Assembly: GCA_002478945.1 (NCBI GenBank)
Contig: DLKM01000001.1
Span: forward strand, 78,055-142,054
Length of the DNA: 64,000 nt
Direction of reading: 5' to 3'
From: Christensenella sp. UBA7588
Lineage (GTDB): Bacteria; Bacillota; Clostridia; Christensenellales; CAG-917
Part shown: one piece after another, positions 15,505 to 25,653 of the stretch
Position numbering within the stretch: the first letter of the stretch is position 1
Layout of the letters: every line of letters starts with the position of its first letter
Notes under the pieces: generated by a model
What the model saw: only the letters and a program-made list of their open reading frames with translations
Database searches by the model: none
Told to the model about the DNA's origin: nothing
Position numbers and translations under genes: made by a program

Positions 15505-18500
15505 TTTGGGTAAAATCATATCCCCTATAGAGGGCTTTCAATACTCTGTTAATATCGCCTACGATATTTACGATGATAAGAAAATTAGAAGTTATATTCC
15601 TTCTAACAGTTCATTGCAAATTATCGAGGATATTCTTGCGAGTACAGATAAGAAATCTACCGACCGCGCAAGGATTCTTACAGGTTCTTACGGAAAAGGT
15701 AAATCTCATTTAATTCTTTACATACTTGCTCTTTTGGCGGGCCGAGATAAGGCCTTGTTTTCTACTGCCATCGAAAAGGCAAAAATTGAAAACCCTGATT
15801 TGGCAAAGAATATTTGTGATTATTTAGATTCTAGGAAAAGACTTCTTCCTGTAATCGTTAATGCAAATAGCTTAGACATTAAGTCTACTTTGTTACAAAG
15901 CCTCAATTCAGCATTGCAACAAGCGAATCTTGCCAATATTATGCCATCAACATTCTTTGATGCTGCAGTTTCTAAAGTATTGGCGTGGAAAAATGATTTT
16001 CCGGAAACGTATAAATCATTTGAAAATAAAATCGGACAAAGCGGTGAATCTTTTGTTTTAGCTCTTAAAGATTATGATCAAAGCCGGTATGAACTATTTG
16101 TTAGGATATATCCATCTCTCACATCCGGCAGCGAATTTAATCCTCTTGCCGGTTCAGATGTAATTAGTGTCTATGAAAGTGTTATTGACGAACTGAAACC
16201 TCTCGGATATAACGGCATTTTTGTTGTTTATGATGAATTTGGTAAATTCCTTGAAGGAAGTGTAGATAAATCTTCCGCAATGGATATTAAACTGATTCAA
16301 GACTTTGCCGAAAAATGTAATCGCAGCGGGTTAAAGCAATTACACGTAATGCTTATTTCTCATAAAAGCATAGAGAACTACATTGGCAAACTGGATAAGA
16401 ATAAAGTTGACGCTTGGAAAGCCGTATCAAACAGATTCAAGTCTATTTCAATTAACAACGATGAATCTGAAATTTATGATATGGTCGCAACGGTTCTTAA
16501 CAGAGATAAAAAACTCTTTGAAAAATACGTTGAACAGCATTCCGAGCAATTTGCAGCATTGAAAAAGGTAATAGAAAGAGATCATTCTTTTACGGCATTA
16601 AATGACGAAAATGTAGAAGATTTTGCTCTCAGATGTTATCCATTGCACCCGTATACACTTTTGTTGCTACCTAAAATCTCCGAACTCGTAGCACAAAACG
16701 AAAGAACAATTTTTACATTCCTTTCTTCTACGGAACGTTATTCTGTGCCGTATTTTTTGCGTACAGAAAATTCGAGTTTTCCGATAATCGAACCTGATTA
16801 CATCTATGATTACTTTGAAAAATTGTTAAAGGGTGAGCCTTATGGTAGTAATGTAAAAAAGCAATGGCAAATTACCACTGCGGCTCTATCAAAGTTAAAA
16901 GAATACGACAATCCTTTAGCTGAAAAAATTGTAAAAACAATCGCATTGATCTATTGTGTAAACGATTTTGAAATTATTCCGCCAAGTTGGGATATTATTT
17001 GCGAAATCTATTCCGTAAATTATCGCTGGGGCGATATAGAGGCTGCAAAAGAAACGCTTAAAAAGGCGCATCTTCTTATTGAATTGCTCTATAAACCCTA
17101 TGTGCGTATTACGGAAGGTAGCGGCCATGACGTTTTGGGGCTTATCCAACAAGAAGCTTATAAAATAGAGAACTCTACGAAAGCAAAAGATGTTTTCAAT
17201 GATGTTTGCGAAATCAAATATCTATATCCGGTGCAATACAATGATGAAAATGAAGTCATTCGTTATTTTGACTTTCGTTTTATTGATTGCTTCGAATTGC
17301 AAAACATTCAAACTGAAGGCTTTGTTTTAGATACAAAAGCCGATGGCGTTGTCTTTGCTGTTTTAGTTAGAACACCATCCGAATTAGAGAGTGCTATATC
17401 CCTTATCTCAAGCAATCATAATAAAAGAGCTGTATTTATATTGCCCAAAGATTGCTACGATAGCGATAGTATTGCTATAAACTACCAAGCAATACTTAGC
17501 TTAAAAAAACAGTATGAAGGTAAAGAGCTAGAACTTGTGGAAGAATTGAACTATATTTTGGAAGATAGACAGAATGTAGTAAACTCTTTTATTGATAACT
17601 CTTATGTAAGATTTGATAAAAATCTTTCCAACGTTTATTTCTATGGTGTTAAGCAAGAAGTATACCGAAAAGCCCAGCTTTCTCAGTTGTTGTCAGGCAT
17701 AATGTCGGTAATTTACTATCGTACTCCAAAAATTGTAAATGATTTAATAAACAAAAACCAAATTAGTGCCACAATTAAAAATGCAAGAAATAAGATATTG
17801 ACGGCAATTCTTATGGGAAACTTCAAGAAAGATATGGGTCTTATTGGAAATGGACCTGAGCTTAATATTCTTAGAAGCGCATTAGTGATTCCCGGCGTAT
17901 TTATCAATAGTGATGATGAGCCACATTTGGAAATCGAATGTGACGACAAGAAAATAAGACAGATTCTTGCTGAGATAAGAACTCATATTTTTCAATCATC
18001 GTTATCACGTCATAATAATCTCGGTGAATTGTATGATGTTCTAACTCTACCCGACTATGGATACGGTCTTAAAATGGGAGTTATTCCCATTTATATAGCG
18101 GTTGTTGTTTCTCAATACAAAGACCATATAACTCTTTCCAAAAAAGGAAAAGAGTTGCCTTTATCCGCAAGCGTTTTGTGCGACATAGAGTATCAGCCGA
18201 ATGACTATTCGCTTATTCTCGAACAATGGGACGAACAAAAAGATATATATATCGCTAATCTGGAAGATATATTCTCTCAATTTGTTAATTCTTCGGACAA
18301 GATTAACGGCTCTTTCGTATACATTGTTAAGGCAATGCGCAGGTGGTATTTGCAATTAACAAAGTATGAGGTAGTCACTAAGAAAGTTTGCAATATAGAT
18401 GGAACCATATCCGATATGAACACCAGTGTAATTAAGTTTAGAAACGCCTTAAGCAGTCCTGAACTTAACTCTCACGAATTCCTGTTTGAACAGTTGTTTA

Positions 18501-19105
18501 AGATTTTTGGAAATAATGGCTATGAAAGGCTTATTTCTTCTTTACGCCGTGCATTCCAAGACATAAACACAACGTATAGGAATATCCATCTTAAACTTGC
18601 CAAGGAAATAAAAAATCTCTTTGGCGCAAAAGCAAGCGACAGTTTATCTTCGGTTATCGCTAATTTTTACGATGACCTTAAAGAAACGACAAAAGAACAC
18701 TTGTTTAGCGGCAAAGCAAGCATGTTCTTGGATATTGCAAAGCATCCCAATAATGACGAATTTAAGTTGATTGAAACAATAGGCAGAGCATTGTTTAACC
18801 TTCGCATGAGTGATTTTACTGACGAAATTATGTCTTGCTATATGGCAGAATTAGATAATGTCGTCAAAGAAATAAAGAAGTACGATGAAAAAATTGAAGA
18901 TAATGGTGCGACTCAAGGCTATAAGATTATGTATACTGACGAGAACGGATCGGAAGTTACAAAACAGTTTGATGCAACCGAATATACGGAAAAAGGACAA
19001 TTTTTGTATAATGATATTACGTCTACACTTGAAGAATTTGGCGGTGCAATATCGAGTGATGAAAAAAGGCAAATTTTGTTTAGAATATTGAAAGAGTTAA
19101 TATGA
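15497..19105 (+). CDS. Large BrxC/PglY-like P-loop ATPase
   Basis: A 1202-residue ATPase. The Walker A motif is GSYGKGKSH (about 63-71) and the Walker B region is GIFVVYDEFGKFLEG (about 240-254), in the context seen in the BrxC/PglY group of BREX systems. The long C-terminal part is mostly helical without a second recognisable enzyme domain. In BREX the protein is essential for modification and defence, but its mechanism is unclear. No PglZ phosphatase gene is present in this operon, so it is not a complete BREX set. It overlaps DUF4007 by eight bases and the desulfurase by four. Confidence 0.75.
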   Translation: MSNLGKIISPIEGFQYSVNIAYDIYDDKKIRSYIPSNSSLQIIEDILASTDKKSTDRARILTGSYGKGKSHLILYILALLAGRDKALFSTAIEKAKIENPDLAKNICDYLDSRKRLLPVIVNANSLDIKSTLLQSLNSALQQANLANIMPSTFFDAAVSKVLAWKNDFPETYKSFENKIGQSGESFVLALKDYDQSRYELFVRIYPSLTSGSEFNPLAGSDVISVYESVIDELKPLGYNGIFVVYDEFGKFLEGSVDKSSAMDIKLIQDFAEKCNRSGLKQLHVMLISHKSIENYIGKLDKNKVDAWKAVSNRFKSISINNDESEIYDMVATVLNRDKKLFEKYVEQHSEQFAALKKVIERDHSFTALNDENVEDFALRCYPLHPYTLLLLPKISELVAQNERTIFTFLSSTERYSVPYFLRTENSSFPIIEPDYIYDYFEKLLKGEPYGSNVKKQWQITTAALSKLKEYDNPLAEKIVKTIALIYCVNDFEIIPPSWDIICEIYSVNYRWGDIEAAKETLKKAHLLIELLYKPYVRITEGSGHDVLGLIQQEAYKIENSTKAKDVFNDVCEIKYLYPVQYNDENEVIRYFDFRFIDCFELQNIQTEGFVLDTKADGVVFAVLVRTPSELESAISLISSNHNKRAVFILPKDCYDSDSIAINYQAILSLKKQYEGKELELVEELNYILEDRQNVVNSFIDNSYVRFDKNLSNVYFYGVKQEVYRKAQLSQLLSGIMSVIYYRTPKIVNDLINKNQISATIKNARNKILTAILMGNFKKDMGLIGNGPELNILRSALVIPGVFINSDDEPHLEIECDDKKIRQILAEIRTHIFQSSLSRHNNLGELYDVLTLPDYGYGLKMGVIPIYIAVVVSQYKDHITLSKKGKELPLSASVLCDIEYQPNDYSLILEQWDEQKDIYIANLEDIFSQFVNSSDKINGSFVYIVKAMRRWYLQLTKYEVVTKKVCNIDGTISDMNTSVIKFRNALSSPELNSHEFLFEQLFKIFGNNGYERLISSLRRAFQDINTTYRNIHLKLAKEIKNLFGAKASDSLSSVIANFYDDLKETTKEHLFSGKASMFLDIAKHPNNDEFKLIETIGRALFNLRMSDFTDEIMSCYMAELDNVVKEIKKYDEKIEDNGATQGYKIMYTDENGSEVTKQFDATEYTEKGQFLYNDITSTLEEFGGAISSDEKRQILFRILKELI

Positions 19106-20250
19106 TGATCGGATATTTTGATAATGCGGCAACTACATATACAAAGCCCGATGGCATGTACGAATACATGGCTGATTTTATGGTGTCTAACGGGGCAAAT
19201 GTGGGACGAGGTATATATAATTCTGCAGTAACAAGCAGCAAAATTGTGACGGATACCCGCGAAAACCTATTATCTTTAGTTAATGCTCCCGAAAATAAAA
19301 CAGTCGTGTTTACGCCATCGGCAACGATTGCTCTTAATACTATTATTTTTGGTATTGGGTTGACTGACGGAGACGTTGTTTATATTTCACATTTTGAGCA
19401 TAACGCCGTTTTAAGACCGTTGTATGCGTTGCAAAAGCATATCAAAATAGAAATCAAATATATTCCGATGCAAAAAACTGATAGATACTCGTTTGATTTA
19501 GAACAGTTCAAAACAAATTTGGAGACAGACAAACCGAAACTTGTTATTGCCTCACAAGTAAGTAATGTTTTAGGTATTGAAGCTCCCGTTGTAGAAATAG
19601 GAAAACTTGCAAAACTTAACAACTCAATTATGATAGTAGATGCAGCGCAAGCATGTGGCGTGTCGGATTGTGATCTCCATTTTGTGGATTTTTACGTTTT
19701 TGCAGGACATAAAACACTGCTCGGTCCAACTGGCATTGGTGGATTTATCTGCAATAAGAACACAAAATTAAAGCCATTCATATTTGGTGGCACTGGAATT
19801 GATTCTGCTAATCACGATATGCCTGATACTCTCCCAGAACGCTTTGAGGCCGGAACATTAAACCTATTGTCTATCGTGGGGTTGAATTATTCCGTTAAAT
19901 GGTTGATAAATAACCGCGACTTTGCAACAAGAAAAGAAAATGAAAACTATGAACGATTATCTTCGGTGTTAAATACATTTTCATTTCTTGAAATTGAAAC
20001 GCCTGTTGATAAATCAAAAAGTATCATCTCGTGCAAAGTAAACGGATTCACGTCGGATGAGTTTGGTCGGATTCTTGCAGAGCGGGGCATAGCTGTAAGA
20101 ACAGGGTTGCACTGTGCTCCAATGGCACACGAATATATCGGCTCTTTCCCTGAAGGTCTTGTTCGTTTTAGTATATCGTGCCTAACAAAAGATAACGATT
20201 TTGACAGGCTTACCGAAGTATTGTCGTCATTAACAGAAGAACTAATATGA
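19102..20250 (+). CDS. Cysteine desulfurase (DndA role)
   Basis: A 382-residue class V aminotransferase-fold enzyme that removes sulfur from cysteine as an enzyme persulfide. The PLP lysine is Lys204 in FAGHKTLLGPTG, and the catalytic cysteine is Cys338 in RTGLHCAPMAH. The FDNAATTYTKP start and short catalytic loop place it with SufS/CsdB-like enzymes. Embedded in the modification operon, it should supply sulfur to the DndC-like protein, the job of DndA or a borrowed IscS in other systems. The ATG overlaps the preceding stop (ATGA); MM at the start leaves one codon of ambiguity. Confidence 0.9.
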   Translation: MMIGYFDNAATTYTKPDGMYEYMADFMVSNGANVGRGIYNSAVTSSKIVTDTRENLLSLVNAPENKTVVFTPSATIALNTIIFGIGLTDGDVVYISHFEHNAVLRPLYALQKHIKIEIKYIPMQKTDRYSFDLEQFKTNLETDKPKLVIASQVSNVLGIEAPVVEIGKLAKLNNSIMIVDAAQACGVSDCDLHFVDFYVFAGHKTLLGPTGIGGFICNKNTKLKPFIFGGTGIDSANHDMPDTLPERFEAGTLNLLSIVGLNYSVKWLINNRDFATRKENENYERLSSVLNTFSFLEIETPVDKSKSIISCKVNGFTSDEFGRILAERGIAVRTGLHCAPMAHEYIGSFPEGLVRFSISCLTKDNDFDRLTEVLSSLTEELI

Positions 20251-20262
20251 TGAGGAGGATAT

Positions 20263-22401
20263 ATGGCACTTAGCGATTTACACATTGCCAAGGAATACAG
20301 AAACTTAAAATGTGATGTGATAAATGACTTCTACGTTCCCATTTTAAGCAATGCTGTTATGTATAAAAGGGCTGTCGGATTCTTTAATTCTGCTGCTTTA
20401 TATGAAATGGCAATAGGTTTAAGACACCTTGTCGAAAAACAAGGAAAAATGGAGCTTATTGTATCGCCAAGATTGACCGAAGAAGATATTCAGTCAATCC
20501 ATTTGGGATATAAAACTCGCGAAGAAGTGATAGAAAGAGCACTACTCCGCGACTTTTATGAGCCCAAAAATAAAACCGAATTCCGCAAACTAAACTTGCT
20601 TGCAAATCTCATAGCTGAAGGCGTTTTAGATATCAAAGTCGCATTCAAAATCAATGCTAATTCAGCAGGCATATTCCATGAAAAAATAGGCATTGTTATT
20701 GACTCTGAAGGAAATAAAGTTGCATTTACTGGCTCAATGAATGAAACGTACTCTGGTTTATTGCAGAATTATGAGTCAATAGATGTATTTTGCAGTTGGC
20801 GCGATGAGGACTATGATAGAGTCAACATAAAAGAGAACGCCTTCGACAATTTATGGGAGAATTTGGATACTGCGATGGAAGTTATTCCTTTCCCTAAAGT
20901 CGCAATTGAAAGATTAAACTCATATAAGGTGGAAAAAACAGATATTATACTTGATGCTGCATCGCGAGATGAAGTTGGGGATAAAGTCGAATTCTTCCAT
21001 ATTCCATCTTCGATTCATTTGCATAAATATCAGGATGATGCTATTGAAACTTGGCTTAGTAAAGGTGGAAGAGGTATTTTTGATATGGCAACCGGCACAG
21101 GGAAAACTTATACTGCATTGGGTGCTTTGTCAAAACTATCTGCTAAACTACAAAATCACTTAGCCGTTCTAATAATCTGCCCCTATCAACATTTGGTTGA
21201 GCAATGGGTTGACGATATAAAAGTTTTCGGAGTAAAACCTTTAATATGTTACTCAAGATATAATTGGAAGAAACAATTAAAGGATACTATTGAAGATTAT
21301 AAAATGGGAATAATCAATAACTTTTGTGTTATTACGACAAATTCTACATTTGTAACACCTTCAATGCAAAACGAAATTGCTAAGATGGATGGTGATTTTT
21401 GTTTAGTTGTCGATGAGGCCCATAATTTTGGAGCGAAAAAGCAATTAGCTTGTATGAGCGAAAAGTTCAATTATAGATTGGCTTTGTCCGCGACAATAAA
21501 TAGGCATCATGACGAGTATGGAACACAACGTTTATTTGATTATTTTGGCGAAAAATGCATTGAATACACTCTTAAACAAGCCATAAATGAGAACAAATTG
21601 ACTCCATACTACTATTATCCTGTCTTGGTTCCATTTACAGAGGATGAGTTGCACGAATACTGTGAAATAACAGATAAAGTCGCAAACATTTTAAAGAAAA
21701 TACCTCATGGAGACGATTTGCCTCAATCTGCCGAGCGATTACTAATTAAACGGGCACGTATTATTGCAGGCGCAAAAGAAAAAGTAAATGCTCTAAATGA
21801 AGTTATACAAAAGTATAAAGACAAAAATCATTTGTTAGTCTATTGTGGAGCTACCAAAGTTGAAAGCGAGTATTTATCTAATGACGATATAGATTCAGCT
21901 GAACAACGACAAATTGATGAGGTAACGTCACTATTAGGAAACACGTTAAAAATGAAAGTCACGCAATTTACTTCTGCTGAAGATAGCAAACGTCGAGAAC
22001 TTATCAAAAACGAATTTTCAAAAGGTGAAATACAAGCTTTAGTTGCAATAAAATGTTTAGACGAGGGCATGAATATTCCTGGAATAGAAACGGCTTTTAT
22101 CCTTGCAAGTAGTACCAACCCCAAAGAATATATTCAAAGGCGTGGACGTGTTTTGAGGAAGGCACAAGGTAAAACTTACGCAACTATTTATGACTTTGTA
22201 ACCCTTCCCCGCCCGTTAAATGAATACTCGTACCCAAGTTCAGTGCAAGCAGAGCTTTCGTTGGTAAAACGTGAAGTTGAAAGGATGAGAGATTTCCAAG
22301 AATTATCAGAGAATCCCTCAGATGTTACCGAGGTAATACGTCTGTTGACGGAAAAATACAATTTATACTTGATAGGAGATGAATATGAGCGAGTTGAATG
22401 A
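20263..22401 (+). CDS. PLD-nuclease/SF2 helicase fusion
   Basis: A 712-residue fusion. Residues about 30-200 form a phospholipase D-like domain with FHEKIGIV (His139, Lys141) and the trailing TGSMNET motif, one HxK set as in dimerising PLD nucleases. From about 250 on is a superfamily 2 helicase: ATGTGKT (Lys281), DEAH at 384-387, LALSAT, and QRRGRVLRK as motif VI. Such fusions act as DNA-translocating nucleases in several defence systems. As no DndFGH or SspE relative is present, this is a leading candidate for the restriction arm. GAGGAGG lies just before the ATG. Confidence 0.85.
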   Translation: MALSDLHIAKEYRNLKCDVINDFYVPILSNAVMYKRAVGFFNSAALYEMAIGLRHLVEKQGKMELIVSPRLTEEDIQSIHLGYKTREEVIERALLRDFYEPKNKTEFRKLNLLANLIAEGVLDIKVAFKINANSAGIFHEKIGIVIDSEGNKVAFTGSMNETYSGLLQNYESIDVFCSWRDEDYDRVNIKENAFDNLWENLDTAMEVIPFPKVAIERLNSYKVEKTDIILDAASRDEVGDKVEFFHIPSSIHLHKYQDDAIETWLSKGGRGIFDMATGTGKTYTALGALSKLSAKLQNHLAVLIICPYQHLVEQWVDDIKVFGVKPLICYSRYNWKKQLKDTIEDYKMGIINNFCVITTNSTFVTPSMQNEIAKMDGDFCLVVDEAHNFGAKKQLACMSEKFNYRLALSATINRHHDEYGTQRLFDYFGEKCIEYTLKQAINENKLTPYYYYPVLVPFTEDELHEYCEITDKVANILKKIPHGDDLPQSAERLLIKRARIIAGAKEKVNALNEVIQKYKDKNHLLVYCGATKVESEYLSNDDIDSAEQRQIDEVTSLLGNTLKMKVTQFTSAEDSKRRELIKNEFSKGEIQALVAIKCLDEGMNIPGIETAFILASSTNPKEYIQRRGRVLRKAQGKTYATIYDFVTLPRPLNEYSYPSSVQAELSLVKREVERMRDFQELSENPSDVTEVIRLLTEKYNLYLIGDEYERVE

Positions 22402-22561
22402 GAAAAAAGAATTAGATCAAGCTTTATTGGGGAAACTGGAGTTCAAAATCTTTAAAATTGAACATGAGAATCACAAGACAAGAAAGCTAACTGATAACGA
22501 GATGATCCAACGCATCAGAAAAATCATTGATGAGTACGTTAGAATGGAGGATGAGCAATGA
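22385..22561 (+). CDS. Small charged helical protein, unknown
   Basis: A 58-residue protein, rich in Glu and Lys, predicted helical throughout (ELNEKKELDQALLGKLEFKI). The start at 22385 is chosen because GGAG lies seven bases upstream; an ATG six bases earlier is too close to that site. It overlaps the helicase gene by 17 bases and the next gene by four (ATGA), so it is clearly kept as part of the operon. Function unknown; a bridging subunit between helicase and DndD is possible only by position. Confidence 0.65.
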   Translation: MSELNEKKELDQALLGKLEFKIFKIEHENHKTRKLTDNEMIQRIRKIIDEYVRMEDEQ

Positions 22562-24573
22562 TAATAAAGTCAATTACACTGCAAAATTTTCGTCAATATA
22601 AAAATGAAAACACTATCAAGTTTTCGACTGATCCCAATAAAAATGTTACTCTTGTATTGGGCGTAAATACCAGCGGAAAAACAACTATCGTTCAGGCATT
22701 TAATTGGTGCTTGTATGAAACAACCAATTTTAAGTCTCGTGATATGTTGCTTAATTCAGAAGTAGCATCTTCTCTTCCTGAAAACGGATATGCTATAGTT
22801 CGTGTGCAAATTGTTCTTGAACACGAGGACAAGGAATACACTATTGTTCGCGCTCAGCGCTTTTCAAGAGTACCACAGAGTAATAGGGTTAGAGGCGAGA
22901 GGACTTCTCTATCTGTTTCTTTCAAAGAGTCTAATGGCAACAGTTTTCCCATTATGGCATACGAATGCCAGAATACCATCAATAAGATTCTCCCCGCGGG
23001 ATTGTCGGATTATTTCTTTTTTGATGGAGAAAGAATACAAGATATTAACAATAAAAAAGACGTTGTGTCGGCGGTTCGTGGCTTGATGGGACTAGATGTC
23101 GCAAAGGTTGCAGTAGATCATTTGGACCCAAATAAATCTTCTTCAGTTATTAGAAAATTACAATCTGAATTGCGCGGAAATAGCGATTCTGAAACAAAGA
23201 AATATCAAGAGGATTTAGAACGATATATTTCCAAGCTTGAAGATTGTAAAAACAGATTATTACAGATTGAGTCGGAGATTGCTTATGCAAAGTGTGAAAG
23301 AGAAAGACTTTCTGAGATCCTTAGAGGAACCGAAAATGTGAGAACGTTACAAAATCAACGCGACAAACTAACCATAAGCAAAAGCGGCGCTGAATATAGA
23401 ATAAATGAGTCACAAGAGCGTTTTTTGTCTGATTTTAATCGCGACTATTATTCTTTCTTCATACAACCGTTATTGGGGAAAGCGCAAAAAGTTTTGGCAG
23501 CTTCAAACAAACAAATAGATGGTATACCCGAGATGAATGCAAAGGCAATAGATTATATTCTAAAACGTGGAAGATGCATTTGCGGTTGTGATTTAACTAA
23601 GAATCAAGGCGCAATTGAGAATATAGAGTATGAAAAAAGTCTTTTGCCACCTCAACATATTGGCACAATGGTGCGTTCTTTTAAGGAAACCTGTAATTTG
23701 CTTGCTTCTCAGGAGGCAAGCGCAGCACTTAATGAAACTATTAGTTCAGATTATATTAGCATTCGAAGAGACCAAAGAAGACTTGGTGAAATTGTCGACG
23801 AACTAAAATCTATAAGTGCGCAAATAATGGAATTGGGCTCTGTTAACACATCACAAATAGAAGCTGACTATAATGCTAACGAGCATACTCTTGAGAATAA
23901 GATTAAACAGTATGGCAATACCGAATCAGACATCGAAGCCTTGAAAAAGAAAATTGAAGATACAAATAAACTTATTGATAGCCTTTCTGCGCAATGCGAA
24001 CACAATGCTCTATTAAGAAGAGAAATCGAATATGCGACGGCTGTTTATAAGTGGTTTAAAGATACTTATGACCAACAAGAAGTTGAAGTAAAACAAGATT
24101 TACTGGAAAGTGTGAATAAGATCTTTAAAAAAATGTACCATGGAACAAGACAAATAACGATTGACGACAATTATCATATACAATTGATAACTAGTGTAGG
24201 CGATGAAAAAATAAATACAGACGAGTCAAAAGGATTAGAGGCAGTAAAGAATTTTTCTTTCATCACCGGTCTTGTAGAGTTGGCTCGTAATAGGGCCCGT
24301 TTAGTTGAAAAGTCACCATTCCCAAACGAGCCAGATATTCATACCACAGAACCATATCCCATAGTTATGGATGCACCGTTTTCAAATGTTGACGAAATAC
24401 ATATAAACAACATTTCTAGTATATTGCCTGAAATCGCGGAACAAGTTATACTTATAGTAATGAAGAAAGACTGGGCTTATGCGGAAAAAACTATGGGTTA
24501 CAGAGTTGGTGCAAGTTACTATATTGAAAAAGTAAATAACTCCGATACTTATTCGGCAATAAGGAGGGTGTAA
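22558..24573 (+). CDS. dndD: DndD, SMC/Rad50-like ATPase
   Basis: A 671-residue ATPase of the DndD type, thought to act on DNA during sulfur insertion. The N-terminal half-domain has GVNTSGKTT (35-43). A long coiled coil follows (about 190-330 and 390-520), interrupted near 340 by the hook-like Cys motif CICGC. The C-terminal half has PIVMDAPFSNVDE (about 601-613) as Walker B/D-loop. YFFFDGERI, a DndD hallmark, is present. The start overlaps the preceding stop by four bases. DndD is the most secure marker that this is a phosphorothioation system rather than BREX. Confidence 0.88.
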   Translation: MIIKSITLQNFRQYKNENTIKFSTDPNKNVTLVLGVNTSGKTTIVQAFNWCLYETTNFKSRDMLLNSEVASSLPENGYAIVRVQIVLEHEDKEYTIVRAQRFSRVPQSNRVRGERTSLSVSFKESNGNSFPIMAYECQNTINKILPAGLSDYFFFDGERIQDINNKKDVVSAVRGLMGLDVAKVAVDHLDPNKSSSVIRKLQSELRGNSDSETKKYQEDLERYISKLEDCKNRLLQIESEIAYAKCERERLSEILRGTENVRTLQNQRDKLTISKSGAEYRINESQERFLSDFNRDYYSFFIQPLLGKAQKVLAASNKQIDGIPEMNAKAIDYILKRGRCICGCDLTKNQGAIENIEYEKSLLPPQHIGTMVRSFKETCNLLASQEASAALNETISSDYISIRRDQRRLGEIVDELKSISAQIMELGSVNTSQIEADYNANEHTLENKIKQYGNTESDIEALKKKIEDTNKLIDSLSAQCEHNALLRREIEYATAVYKWFKDTYDQQEVEVKQDLLESVNKIFKKMYHGTRQITIDDNYHIQLITSVGDEKINTDESKGLEAVKNFSFITGLVELARNRARLVEKSPFPNEPDIHTTEPYPIVMDAPFSNVDEIHINNISSILPEIAEQVILIVMKKDWAYAEKTMGYRVGASYYIEKVNNSDTYSAIRRV

Positions 24574-24575
24574 CA

Positions 24576-25088
24576 ATGTTTGATGGCGAGATTAAATTAT
24601 CAGGAAAGCATGCTTCATATTTAAAGTTTTTATCTGCAAAAACGCTGCAACTAAATAAATCAGCTCCATGCGCTGCTGTTCTTAGACGGCATGTAGATGT
24701 TTATATTGCTGGAGTTGCTATCGGATTGGCAAAAAAATTAAAAACCCAAACGGACAATTCAATAGCTGATACAGCAACTATCTTTGCTGATGCAGTTATT
24801 AGCGAACAGGAAAAATTAAAAGTACTATATAGGATAATGCAACTTATTAATGATTCGTCATTATCTGCCGAGGATAGAATAGATTTGGCTTTTCGATACG
24901 ATACTGATGCTGAATATGTAAAAAAGGGAATGGAACTGTTTAACAGCTATGCCCGAGGCGGTATTCAATGGTTATATGATGAAATAACTGAAAATGCCAC
25001 AACCAAAGAGGATTACATTGAAAATATAGCCGAAATGATTGATAATTATTATCAAGATTACAATGATTCGTTTGCCAATCAAATGTAA
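24576..25088 (+). CDS. Small helical protein in the DndE position
   Basis: A 170-residue soluble, mostly helical protein two bases after dndD, with an AGGAGG site. DndE normally follows DndD and binds nicked DNA as a small tetrameric protein of about 110 residues. This one is longer, and I cannot see a clear DndE motif. Its HVDVYIAGVAIGLAKKL segment resembles small proteins found beside other defence ATPases. Assigned DndE-like only from position and size class. Confidence 0.5.
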   Translation: MFDGEIKLSGKHASYLKFLSAKTLQLNKSAPCAAVLRRHVDVYIAGVAIGLAKKLKTQTDNSIADTATIFADAVISEQEKLKVLYRIMQLINDSSLSAEDRIDLAFRYDTDAEYVKKGMELFNSYARGGIQWLYDEITENATTKEDYIENIAEMIDNYYQDYNDSFANQM

Positions 25089-25101
25089 CTAAGAGGTAAT
25101 T

Positions 25102-25638
25102 ATGTTAGATACTTCGATGATGGATGTGATTTCAGGATTTAATGCAAGAAAAATACTACTTGAATTACCATCACATCTTTGGCACAAAATAGATGAAGAT
25201 GTTTTGGATATAGTCAAAAAAGCAGAATGGAAATCATTTAAATTTTTTGATGGGGTTCAACGCAGTTCAGAAATAAAAAGAATAAATAACAAAAGCGGGG
25301 GAATATATCTTTTCTATATTTCCCCAGAAATAATTCCTCAAAATCACCGAATAGTTATGTATATAGGAAGAGCGCGCTATACAAATAATCAAAATCTACG
25401 AAAAAGGATAACGGAGTATTATGGCTACGTTGCGCCTAACTATGATAGGCCTAAAATCACCACCATGTTTCAACAATGGAGCGAAGATGTGTACTGTAGT
25501 TATTTAGAGCTTGACTGTTCAAACGAAACAATAGATTTGATTGAAAAAGAACTAATTAATAAACTCTTACCATATTGCAATGATGCAATCCCCGACAAGA
25601 AAATACAAAAAGCGGTTAAAGCCGCTGGACTACAATAG
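25102..25638 (+). CDS. GIY-YIG-like nuclease
   Basis: A 178-residue protein with a GIY-YIG-like arrangement: GGIYLFYI (about 66-73), then VMYIGRA (about 90-96), an Arg-rich helix NLRKRITEYYG and a late IEKELINKLLPYCN segment whose Glu fits the metal-binding residue. Proteins of this fold cut one DNA strand and occur in type II and homing enzymes. In this operon it may be the cleaving subunit that recognises unmodified DNA, or a repair factor. AGAGGTAATT precedes the ATG. The fold is assigned from motif spacing only. Confidence 0.6.
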   Translation: MLDTSMMDVISGFNARKILLELPSHLWHKIDEDVLDIVKKAEWKSFKFFDGVQRSSEIKRINNKSGGIYLFYISPEIIPQNHRIVMYIGRARYTNNQNLRKRITEYYGYVAPNYDRPKITTMFQQWSEDVYCSYLELDCSNETIDLIEKELINKLLPYCNDAIPDKKIQKAVKAAGLQ

Positions 25639-25653
25639 TTTGGAGATATTAAA

